From a bacterium HR32 (lineage in GTDB: Bacteria > Sysuimicrobiota > Sysuimicrobiia > Sysuimicrobiales > Sysuimicrobiaceae), in assembly GCA_002898935.1 (NCBI GenBank), contig BEII01000046.1, positions 1-8,529 on the forward strand: 8,529 nucleotides of DNA, given 5' to 3'. The notes beneath the pieces are model-generated. The model was not told the DNA's origin. It saw only the letters and a list, made by a program, of their open reading frames with translations, and searched no databases. Shown here one piece after another: positions 1 through 5,711 of this stretch. Each line of letters begins with the position of its first letter. The stretch's first letter is position 1. The translations under genes and the position numbers were made by a program.

Positions 1-293
1 GCCCGGGCCACCTGCGCCGCCCCTCCGTGCAACCGCGCGACCGGGTGCCCGTTGCCGTCCGAGACGATCTCGATGTCAGAAAACCGGAGTCGGCCCCACC
101 CCACGCCCAGCGCCTTCATCACGGCCTCCTTCGCCGCGAACCGCGCCGCAAGGCGCGCTACGCCCGCACGCCCGCCCGCCCGTTTGCGTTCGGACGGCGT
201 GTACACCCGCGCGAGGAACGCCTCCCCCCACCGGCGCAGCGCGCGCTCGACCCGCTCCACCTCCACCACGTCCACCCCGACCCCTACGACCAC
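1..293 (-). CDS. acpS: Holo-[acyl-carrier-protein] synthase, 3' end beyond the window
   Basis: AcpS transfers 4'-phosphopantetheine from CoA to the serine of apo-acyl carrier protein, which activates ACP for fatty acid synthesis. Translating the minus strand from the GTG at 293 gives a product beginning MVVGVGVDVVEVERV, the typical AcpS N-terminus with the metal-binding Asp at residue 8. It continues into RFAAKEAVMKALG (residues 51-63), the family signature, with the second Mg2+ ligand Glu at residue 56. The DIEIVSDGNGHP stretch that follows also fits the family. About 97 codons are visible; the family is usually around 120-130 residues, so roughly the last quarter lies outside the window. 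The start abuts the stop codon of the Trm112-like gene (TAG at 296-294), with a purine-rich GAGGGGGAG ribosome site inside the end of that gene, which indicates translational coupling. This is probably the fourth gene of the ribozyme-fbp-glmS transcript. Confidence 0.93.
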   Translation of the reverse strand, partial: MVVGVGVDVVEVERVERALRRWGEAFLARVYTPSERKRAGGRAGVARLAARFAAKEAVMKALGVGWGRLRFSDIEIVSDGNGHPVARLHGGAAQVAR

Positions 294-488
294 CTACGTC
301 TCCCCCTCGGGCGGCTCCGCCTCCTCCAGCAACATGACCGGGATCCCGTCTCGCACGGGGAACCGCAGGCCACAAGCCGAGCAGACCAACCGGTCGCCGA
401 CGGGCCGCACCGGCGCGTGGCACGCGGGGCAGGCCAGCAGCTCTACGAGGGCGGGGTCCAGACCCCCGGGCGTCCCGTGCACGCGCAC
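294..488 (-). CDS. Small Trm112-like zinc-ribbon protein (UPF0434/YcaR type)
   Basis: A 64-residue protein with two CxxC pairs (Cys20/Cys23 and Cys36/Cys39) that should bind one zinc. LVELLACPAC at residues 14-23 and FPVRDGIPVML at 43-53 are the recognisable blocks of the Trm112/UPF0434 family. Eukaryotic and archaeal Trm112 activates several methyltransferases. The bacterial short form has no settled role, so I infer only a likely partner or adaptor function. The GTG at 488 is used; a GTG two codons in (482) is an equally possible start, and neither has a strong ribosome site. The frame is closed upstream by the glmS stop codon itself. It lies 30 nt after glmS, and its stop is directly followed by the acpS start, so it is probably co-translated with both. 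Confidence 0.85.
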   Translation of the reverse strand: MRVHGTPGGLDPALVELLACPACHAPVRPVGDRLVCSACGLRFPVRDGIPVMLLEEAEPPEGET

Positions 489-518
489 AGGGTTCGCCGC
501 GGGGGCCGGGGATTCCCG

Positions 519-2345
519 CTACTCCACCGTCACGCTCTTGGCCAGGTTGCGGGGCTGGTCGATGTCGTGCCCCCGCTCCCGGGCCACCCAGTAGGCCAAT
601 AGCTGGAGGGGCACCATGCTCACCACGGGACTCAGGAAGTCGTGGGTCCGGGGCACGCGCAGCACCCGGTCCGCGTGCTTTTCGATCTCCGGGTCGTCCT
701 CGTAGGCCACGGCGATCACCCGGGCGCCCCGCGCCTTGACCTCCTGAAGTCCGGAGATGGTCTTCTCGTACACGTGCCGCTGGGTCAGCACCACCACCAC
801 CGGGGTACCAGGGGTTACCAGGGCCAGGGTCCCGTGCTTGAGCTCGCCCGCGGGCATGGCCTCCGAGTGGATGTAGGAAATCTCCTTGAGCTTGAGGGAG
901 CCCTCCATGGCCACCGCGTAGTCCAGTCCGCGGCCGATGAAGTACACGTGCTCGCAGCACGCGATCTCCCGGGCCAGCGCCTCCACGGGTGCCGGGTGGT
1001 TCAGGACTTCCTGCACCTTGCGGGGCAGGAGGGTGAGTTCCTCCACCAGGTGTCGGGTCGCCTCAGCCGCCAGCGCGCCCCGAAGCCGAGCCAGGTGCAG
1101 GGTCAGGAGGACCTGGCCCACCAGCATGGTCAGGTACGCCTTGGTGGACGCCACGGCGATCTCCGGGCCGGCCCGCGTGTAGAGCACGTCGTCGGCTTCG
1201 CGGCTCAGGGTGCTACCCACCACGTTGGTCACCGCCAGCACACGGGCACCCCGGGACCGGCACAGTCGCGCCGCGGCCAGGGTGTCCGCGGTCTCCCCGG
1301 ACTGGCTGATGGCCACCACCAAGTGCCCGGGCTCCACCAGGGGGTCCCGGTAGCGCAGCTCGTGGGCGTAGTCCGCCTCGGTGGCCACGCGCAGCACCCG
1401 CTCGAACAGGTAGCGGCCGACCAGCCCCGCGTGGTAGGCCGTCCCGCAGGCCGTGATCCAGACCTTCTCCAGGCTCCGGGCGAAGGCTGCGTCCAGGTGC
1501 ACGCCCTCTAGGGTGACGGAGTCCGGGCCGTCCAGCCGGCCCATGAGGGTCTCCTGGAGGGCTCGCGGCTGCTCGTAGATCTCCTTCAGCATGAAGTGGG
1601 GGAAGCCGCCGCGCTCCGCCTGCTCCGCGGTCCACGTCACGTGCAGCCGCTGCCGCGCCACGGGTCGGCCCTCCAGCGTCTCCACCCGCACGGCGTCCCG
1701 GGTCAGGACCACGAGCTCGCCGTCCTCCACCACCAGCACGTCCCGCGTGTGGGGCAGCAGGGCCGGGATGTCGGAGGCGAGCAGCATCTCGCCCTCGCCG
1801 AAGCCCACCACAAGGGGGCTGATCATCCGCACGGCCACGATGCGGCCGGGCTCGTGGGCGCACAGGACCACCAGGGCGTACGCGCCCGCGGCCCGCGACA
1901 CCGCCCTGCGGGTGGCCTCCACGATGTCCCCGCGGTACTCCTCCTCGATCAGGTGCGCCAGCACCTCGGTGTCCGTGTCCGACCGCAGCCGGTGGCCGCG
2001 GGCCGCCAGCTCCTCCCGCAGGGGCAGGAAGTTCTCGATGATCCCGTTGTGGATCACCACGAACCGGCCCGACTCGTCCGTGTGGGGGTGGGCGTTGGTG
2101 TCCGTGGGCTGGCCGTGGGTGGCCCACCGGGTGTGCCCGATCCCCACGGTGCCGGGCAGCGGCTCCCGCTCCAGCATCTCCCGCAGGCGTGCCAGCTTGC
2201 CCGCGGCCTTCCGCACCGCCACGGTGCCGTTGTGGGCCACCGCCACCCCTGCGGAGTCGTAGCCGCGGTACTCCAGGCGCGCGAGGCCGTCCAGCAGGAT
2301 GGGAGCCGCCGGCCGGTCTCCGATGTACCCCATGATGCCGCACAT
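519..2345 (-). CDS. glmS: Glutamine-fructose-6-phosphate aminotransferase (isomerizing), GlcN6P synthase
   Basis: GlmS makes glucosamine-6-phosphate and glutamate from fructose-6-phosphate and glutamine, the entry step to UDP-GlcNAc for peptidoglycan. The protein has 608 residues, the usual family length. It starts MCGIMGYIG, so Cys2 becomes the N-terminal nucleophile of the class II glutaminase domain (about 2-220) once Met is removed. That domain also shows HTRWATHG (71-78) and HNGIIEN (99-105). Two SIS sugar-isomerase domains follow: the first has ITACGTAYHAG (297-307), SQSGET (347-352) and STKAYL (400-405); the second has KLKEISYIHSEA (485-496) and GELKHG (500-505). The C-terminus QPRNLAKSVTVE carries the conserved lysine. 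The ATG at 2345 follows a GAGGAG ribosome site. fbp ends 54 nt upstream with no promoter visible between them, so glmS is probably read from the fbp message and thus lies under the ribozyme at 3682-3860. Confidence 0.98.
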   Translation of the reverse strand: MCGIMGYIGDRPAAPILLDGLARLEYRGYDSAGVAVAHNGTVAVRKAAGKLARLREMLEREPLPGTVGIGHTRWATHGQPTDTNAHPHTDESGRFVVIHNGIIENFLPLREELAARGHRLRSDTDTEVLAHLIEEEYRGDIVEATRRAVSRAAGAYALVVLCAHEPGRIVAVRMISPLVVGFGEGEMLLASDIPALLPHTRDVLVVEDGELVVLTRDAVRVETLEGRPVARQRLHVTWTAEQAERGGFPHFMLKEIYEQPRALQETLMGRLDGPDSVTLEGVHLDAAFARSLEKVWITACGTAYHAGLVGRYLFERVLRVATEADYAHELRYRDPLVEPGHLVVAISQSGETADTLAAARLCRSRGARVLAVTNVVGSTLSREADDVLYTRAGPEIAVASTKAYLTMLVGQVLLTLHLARLRGALAAEATRHLVEELTLLPRKVQEVLNHPAPVEALAREIACCEHVYFIGRGLDYAVAMEGSLKLKEISYIHSEAMPAGELKHGTLALVTPGTPVVVVLTQRHVYEKTISGLQEVKARGARVIAVAYEDDPEIEKHADRVLRVPRTHDFLSPVVSMVPLQLLAYWVARERGHDIDQPRNLAKSVTVE

Positions 2346-2362
2346 ACGCGTCTCCTCGTGTG

Positions 2363-2387
2363 GCCCCGAAGTAGAACCCGTCGGGGC
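2363..2387 (-). other. Intercistronic hairpin between fbp and glmS
   Basis: The 54-nt gap between fbp and glmS contains the 7-bp perfect inverted repeat GCCCCGA / TCGGGGC with an 11-nt loop. It starts 12 nt after the fbp stop and ends about 17 nt before the glmS start codon. No T-run follows, so it does not look like an intrinsic terminator. It could stabilise the 3' end of the fbp segment or mark an RNA processing site, but a chance GC-rich stem is possible. Confidence 0.4.
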
Positions 2388-2399
2388 TAGATGGCCGCC

Positions 2400-3530
2400 T
2401 TACTGGCCGGCGACCGCCGGCTCTGGCTCCCGCCGGACGGTGAACTCCTTGTCCAGCGCCTCCAGGCGCGTCACGATGCCCCCGTACTCCAGCTCGGACA
2501 TGGGGAGCATGGCAGGCCCGAAGAAGCCCTGCTTGCGCATCTCCAGGGCCTTGGCTGCCACCTGCTCGCGCACGGGGGCCCAGAACGGGTCTGCAAACAG
2601 GTCCGTAGGCTCGGTGAAGCGGCCCTCGTGCACCGAGAAGGCCAGCCCCGAGACCATGGGGCAGCAGAAGAACGTGCTGGCCGGCGTGTTGATGGGCACC
2701 GGCATGAGCGGCAGGTTGTGGCTGCCCCGGGTGTCCCCGGCCACGAAGGGTGCGAGGGCGAAGGGCGGCCCGAACTCCTCGGTGGCGGGGAAGATCTTCT
2801 GCACCCGCACGATGGCCACCGGGTCGTCCTTGCCCACGTAGCGTCCCGCGATGTTGCGCAGCCGGGTGGTGGAGACCGCCGCCGCCTGCTCGTGCGGGTA
2901 CTTGCGGGACCAGATGGACTCGATCACGTACCGGTGGGTGTCCCGCAGCAGGGCGGCGATGTCGTACAGCCGGTCGGGCGCGTCCAGGGCGATCACCCGG
3001 TCGCCCTCGGTGTAGTCCACGTCCATGATCCGGAACCGAAACCCCTGGTGCAGCTCCGGAGACAGCAGCAGACCCGAGGAGTACATGGGGTCCGCGAACG
3101 CCAGGTACAGCGGGAGGTTGAACGCCCCGGGCTCGGTCTTGTCCGCGGCGAACACCACCACCGCCTCGTTGGGCCGCTCTTCAAACTCCATCTCCGCGGC
3201 CGCGGGGCCGAGCCCGCGCACGTTCCCCGAGAACGCGTCCTTGAGCAGGTCCTGGCCCGCGCCGTACAAGCCCTGCCGTTTGGCCACCTCCGCCCCCGCA
3301 CGGAAGGCCTCCCACGCCAGGGCGTGGACGTCCCGGTCCCCGACCCCACGGCGGTGGGACAGGATCAAGCACACGTCGTCGCCCGTGTGGGTCACGTAGG
3401 CGTCCACCAGGAGTCGGCCCCGCTCGGGCAGCACCCGCTCCCGTACCGCCTCCAGCAGCTCCCGGCTGGGCAAGGTGTGCCCGCCCACGCTGCCCACGTC
3501 TGCCTTGATGACGCTCAGGGTGGTCCGCAT
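2400..3530 (-). CDS. fbp: Fructose-1,6-bisphosphate aldolase/phosphatase (bifunctional, archaeal/thermophile type)
   Basis: This single enzyme condenses glyceraldehyde-3-phosphate and DHAP to fructose-1,6-bisphosphate and dephosphorylates it to fructose-6-phosphate, driving gluconeogenesis one way. The 376-residue product starts MRTTLSVIKADVGSVGGH, the family N-terminus with the metal-binding Asp11 and His18. GDD at 50-52, GLYGAGQDLL (87-96), FSGNVRGLGP (100-109) and ADKTEPGAFNLPLY (129-142) follow. YVGKDDP (231-237) places the Schiff-base lysine at Lys234 with Tyr231 three residues before it. TRGSHNLPLMP (267-277), PTDLF (308-312) and LEYGG with Tyr349 complete the active site, matching residues known from the Sulfolobus enzyme. 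The ATG at 3530 is chosen because it matches the family start and has GGAGGAGGA just upstream; an in-frame extension to 3581 lacks both. It is the first gene after the glmS-type ribozyme, and glmS follows by 54 nt. Its product F6P is the GlmS substrate. Confidence 0.96.
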   Translation of the reverse strand: MRTTLSVIKADVGSVGGHTLPSRELLEAVRERVLPERGRLLVDAYVTHTGDDVCLILSHRRGVGDRDVHALAWEAFRAGAEVAKRQGLYGAGQDLLKDAFSGNVRGLGPAAAEMEFEERPNEAVVVFAADKTEPGAFNLPLYLAFADPMYSSGLLLSPELHQGFRFRIMDVDYTEGDRVIALDAPDRLYDIAALLRDTHRYVIESIWSRKYPHEQAAAVSTTRLRNIAGRYVGKDDPVAIVRVQKIFPATEEFGPPFALAPFVAGDTRGSHNLPLMPVPINTPASTFFCCPMVSGLAFSVHEGRFTEPTDLFADPFWAPVREQVAAKALEMRKQGFFGPAMLPMSELEYGGIVTRLEALDKEFTVRREPEPAVAGQ

Positions 3531-3681
3531 GGTCCTCCTCCTCCCGTGGTGAAATGCACTCACACGCCCGCCCCGGGCCAAAGATCGAGCCCCGAGACGG
3601 TCCGCATCTGACTAGGCAAGGGAAGCCCGCCGCGCGTAGGTGGGACGCCCTGCGCGACGATCCGAGGTCTCTGACCGTACC
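3531..3681 (-). other. Long leader between ribozyme and fbp start, no gene seen
   Basis: About 150 nt separate the end of the ribozyme from the fbp ATG. The last bases (3533-3545) form an unusually strong purine ribosome site, GGGAGGAGGAGGA. Only short complementarities are visible, such as GGTC-AGA-GACC and a separated ACGGTC/GACCGT pair, and there is no stem followed by a T-run. An ATG at 3607 opens 15 codons without a ribosome site and is not credible. I see no defined element here apart from the ribosome site. Confidence 0.5.
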
Positions 3682-3860
3682 GGCCAGCAGCCCTTTGTCC
3701 CGGGGTCACCCCCGGGCTTTGTCAGCTGCCTTTTGCTTACCGGATGGGCTTCCGGAGGCCCGCCGGCCGGGCCTGGGGTCACCCGCCGAGCAGGAGGCAA
3801 AGCCTCCCGTCGAGATCCCCCTCCTCGTCAACCCGCAAAAACGCTGCGGGTCCTGGCGCT
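3682..3860 (-). ncRNA. glmS ribozyme (GlcN6P-dependent self-cleaving riboswitch)
   Basis: The minus strand reads A/GCGCCAGGACC at 3860-3849, matching the conserved glmS cleavage site A(-1)/GCGCC, so cleavage is predicted between 3860 and 3859. P1 is ACCCGC/GCGGGT (3851-3846 with 3836-3831). It is followed by the highly conserved GTTGACGAGGAGGGG block (from 3832) and then an eight-pair P2-region stem (3809-3802 with 3798-3791, TTT loop). CTCGGCGGGTGACCCC (3790-3775) follows. CGCC (3858-3855) can pair with GGCG (3787-3784), and GGGG (3820-3817) with CCCC (3778-3775), as expected for the pseudoknotted core. P3 is AGGCCCG/CGGGCCT (3774-3756), and a further stem is CCGGA/TCCGG (3755-3740). P4 is GGCAGC/GCTGCT (3730-3725 with 3691-3686). 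It encloses P4.1, CCCGGGG/CCCCGGG (3716-3699), which has a GTGA GNRA tetraloop and is followed by the conserved GGGACAAAGG. In Bacillus, GlcN6P acts as coenzyme and the cleaved RNA is degraded. Here the first downstream gene is fbp, then glmS. Confidence 0.94.
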
Positions 3861-3907
3861 CCGACCCACCTCAGTCCCCCTCTCACCTCCCTCCGGCTTC
3901 TAGCCGT

Positions 3908-3936
3908 TGTGTATCAGACCCGCGCCCGCGCCGCAA
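3908..3936 (-). promoter_or_regulatory. Candidate sigma-A promoter for the ribozyme-fbp-glmS transcript
   Basis: The minus strand carries TTGCGG (3936-3931), a 17-nt spacer and TACACA (3913-3908). A TG dinucleotide one base before the -10 box (3916-3915) gives an extended -10. Transcription would start near 3901, leaving about 40 nt before the ribozyme cleavage site, a sensible distance. The box matches are partial, so the position is plausible but not certain. Confidence 0.45.
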
Positions 3937-3949
3937 CCCACCAGGTGAC

Positions 3950-3975
3950 CGAACCGGGTACGTCCAAACGGTTCG
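3950..3975 (-). repeat. Inverted repeat just upstream of the candidate promoter
   Basis: CGAACCG (3975-3969) and CGGTTCG (3956-3950) form a perfect 7-bp inverted repeat with a 12-nt spacer, about 13 nt upstream of the -35 box. It could be an operator half-site pair or part of the termination region behind the vanZ-like gene. A short CACC-T-GGTG palindrome (3947-3939) lies between it and the promoter. No regulator can be assigned. Confidence 0.35.
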
Positions 3976-3985
3976 CCACTCGCGC

Positions 3986-4001
3986 CGGAGGAGGGCCTCC
4001 G
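3986..4001 (-). other. Short GC-rich hairpin
   Basis: CGGAGG/CCTCCG with a CCCT loop is a compact 6-bp stem in the gap behind the vanZ-like gene. No T-run follows. It may help end transcription of the upstream operon together with the hairpin at 4021-4050. Confidence 0.3.
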
Positions 4002-4020
4002 CCCTGTCCCGGCCGGTGAA

Positions 4021-4050
4021 CTGAGGCGTACGAGGGGGAGGACGCCTCAG
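4021..4050 (-). terminator. Stem-loop at the vanZ-like stop codon, possible U-less terminator
   Basis: CTGAGGCGT and ACGCCTCAG form a perfect 9-bp inverted repeat with a 12-nt loop. The repeat includes the TGA stop codon of the vanZ-like gene (4049-4047). The downstream sequence is not T-rich, so this is not a classical intrinsic terminator. Its position at the end of one block and before the promoter of the next suggests a transcript end or 3'-stabilising element. Confidence 0.45.
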
Positions 4051-4376
4051 GAAGCGGCCTGCCAGGCGCGCCGGACCGCGACCGCCACCAGGCCGAGCAC
4101 CACGGCCACCAGGTTGACTGCGAGGTCTGCGACCTCTGCACCCCGGTAGGGGAAGAACGCCTGTACGCCTTCGAGCAGCACCCCGTACAGCCAGGCGACC
4201 GCCGCGGCCCGGGCCCACGGCAGGGTTCGGCTCAGCAGGACCGTGAGGACCGAGAAGCCCACGAGATGGTACAGCGTGCCTCCGGGCTGGAACCCTGAGG
4301 GGCCCAGGGGCGGCAACAGCCCGCCCACCCCGATGGCGGCCATCCAGGCCAGGGTCATCACGCGGTCACGGTCCAC
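4047..4376 (-). CDS. VanZ-like small integral membrane protein
   Basis: A 109-residue hydrophobic protein with four likely membrane segments (about 7-24, 34-52, 57-75 and 84-102). The VanZ family pattern is clear: YHLVGFSVL at 36-44, then E69, Q72, P76, R78, E81, D84 and N88 in LLEGVQAFFPYRGAEVADLA. VanZ itself raises teicoplanin resistance by an unknown mechanism, and most homologues lack an assigned function, so no activity is claimed here. The GTG at 4376 overlaps the glmM end by 11 nt, with GGGAA upstream; an ATG at 4358 would shorten the product by six residues. The tight overlap with glmM suggests expression with the cell-wall precursor and c-di-AMP genes, consistent with an envelope role. 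Confidence 0.8.
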   Translation of the reverse strand: MDRDRVMTLAWMAAIGVGGLLPPLGPSGFQPGGTLYHLVGFSVLTVLLSRTLPWARAAAVAWLYGVLLEGVQAFFPYRGAEVADLAVNLVAVVLGLVAVAVRRAWQAAS

Positions 4377-5709
4377 CGGGGGATTCCCGCGCGGCCTTTC
4401 GGACGCACGCCACCAGCTCTTCCGCGAGCTGGTGCGCGCGTTCCGCGTCCTCGTGCTCGACCATCACCCGGACCACAGGCTCCGTGCCGGACGGCCGGAT
4501 CAGTACCCGGCCCCGACCGCCTACCCTCCGCTCAACGTCCTCTACCCGCTGGCGTACCGTGGGGTGGTCCACCACCCGGTCCCGCGACCGGCCCGGCACC
4601 GACACGTTGCGCAGCACCTGCGGGTAGCGGGGCACCTCGCCCACCAGCTGGCTGAGCGGCTTCCCGCTGTGCACCATGGCGCTGACGAGCTGGACCGCGG
4701 TCAGCAGCCCGTCCCCCGTGGTGCTCAGGTGGCGGAAGATCACGTGCCCGCTCTGTTCCCCTCCCAGCGTCGCCCCCAACGCCTCCATGCGCTCTAGCAC
4801 GTACCGGTCGCCCACCGGCGCGCGCACCACCTCGATCCCCTCCGACCGCAGGACCCGCTCGACACCCAGGTTCGTCATCACGGTGACCACCACCACCGGA
4901 GGCTCCAATTGGCCCTGCGCCCGCAGGTGACGCGCGCACACCGTGAGGATCAGGTCCCCGTCCACCACCTCCCCGCGCTCGTCCACGGCGATCACCCGGT
5001 CGGCGTCGCCGTCGTGCGCGAAGCCCACGTGGGCCCTGCACTCCCGTACCGCCCGTCGCAGCGCCTCCGGGTGGGTGGACCCGCAGCGCACGTTGATCCG
5101 CGCCCCGTCCGGCTCGTCGTGCAGCGCGACCACCTCGGCACCCAGCAGGGACCACAGCTCCGGTGCCACCCGGTAGGCAGCGCCGTAGGCGCAGTCCACC
5201 ACGACGCGCAGGCCCGGCACCCGGGGCGCGTGCCGGACCAGGAACCGGAGGTAGCGCTCCTCGGCGTCCACCAACTCCGAAGGCACCCCCACCTCCACCC
5301 CCACGGGGCGGGGCGCGGTGTCCTGCAGGGCAGCCTCGATGGCCTCCTCCACGGCGTCCGTCAGTTTGCGGCCGTCCGCGCCGAAGAACTTGATCCCGTT
5401 GTCCTCGATGGGGTTGTGGGACGCGGAGATCACCGCGCCCGCGCTCGCCCCGACGAGCCGGGTCAAGTACGCCACCGCAGGGGTGGGCACGACTCCTGCC
5501 CGCACCGCGCGGGCGCCCGCAGAGCACAGGCCGGCGACGAGCGCCGCCTCCAGCATGGGCCCGGACAGCCGGGTGTCCCTGCCCACCAGGAACGAGCCCC
5601 GCGGCCCCAGCACGTGGGCCGCGGCCCGGCCCAAGGCCAGGGCCATCTCCGGGGTCAGGGTCTCGTTGGCGACCCCGCGCACACCGTCCGTCCCGAACAG
5701 GCGGGCCAA
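4366..5709 (-). CDS. glmM: Phosphoglucosamine mutase
   Basis: GlmM converts glucosamine-6-phosphate to glucosamine-1-phosphate, the step after GlmS on the way to UDP-GlcNAc. The 447-residue product is full length. It begins MARLFGTDGVRG, as the family does. It has ISASHNP (94-100) with the phosphoserine at Ser97, DGDADR (233-238) for Mg2+, GGEQSGH (316-322) for sugar recognition, and RPSGTEP (405-411) for phosphate binding. The start is a TTG at 5709, two nt after the cdaR stop codon, with a strong GGAGG site at 5719-5715 lying across the end of cdaR. The gene is therefore probably coupled to cdaR. In several Gram-positive species GlmM binds and inhibits CdaA, which links cell-wall precursor flux to c-di-AMP. 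The cdaA-cdaR-glmM order here is the classical one. Confidence 0.97.
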   Translation of the reverse strand: MARLFGTDGVRGVANETLTPEMALALGRAAAHVLGPRGSFLVGRDTRLSGPMLEAALVAGLCSAGARAVRAGVVPTPAVAYLTRLVGASAGAVISASHNPIEDNGIKFFGADGRKLTDAVEEAIEAALQDTAPRPVGVEVGVPSELVDAEERYLRFLVRHAPRVPGLRVVVDCAYGAAYRVAPELWSLLGAEVVALHDEPDGARINVRCGSTHPEALRRAVRECRAHVGFAHDGDADRVIAVDERGEVVDGDLILTVCARHLRAQGQLEPPVVVVTVMTNLGVERVLRSEGIEVVRAPVGDRYVLERMEALGATLGGEQSGHVIFRHLSTTGDGLLTAVQLVSAMVHSGKPLSQLVGEVPRYPQVLRNVSVPGRSRDRVVDHPTVRQRVEDVERRVGGRGRVLIRPSGTEPVVRVMVEHEDAERAHQLAEELVACVRKAARESPGGP

Positions 5710-5711
5710 CT

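Noticed and set aside
76..960. 294-codon minus-strand frame across acpS, the Trm112-like gene and the end of glmS
   Set aside because: It is a frame shadow rich in Gly, Arg and Ala, while three real genes explain the same DNA in other frames.
2346..2399. A second glmS ribozyme directly before glmS
   Set aside because: The gap is only 54 nt, far below the size of the ribozyme, and lacks the GCGCC cleavage motif.
3531..3581. 17-codon N-terminal extension of fbp
   Set aside because: The family begins with the M-x-TTLSVIKAD block encoded from 3530, and a strong ribosome site lies directly before that ATG.
3560..3607. 15-codon leader peptide starting ATG at 3607
   Set aside because: No ribosome site and no regulatory codon run; chance short frame.
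2391..3611. Long plus-strand frame opposite fbp, and similar ones at 642-1511, 1596-2390 and 4909-6528
   Set aside because: They are antisense to clear full-length genes, have low-complexity His/Arg/Gly/Pro-rich products, and match no family; typical of high-GC DNA.
3612..3800. 62-codon minus-strand open frame
   Set aside because: It lies inside the ribozyme and leader, has no ribosome site, and its Pro/Arg/Gly-rich product reflects GC content.
3531..4046. tRNA gene or CRISPR array in the long intergenic region
   Set aside because: No cloverleaf with a T-loop GTTCRA motif in the right frame of stems and no repeated spacer-like units were found. The structure is explained by the ribozyme.
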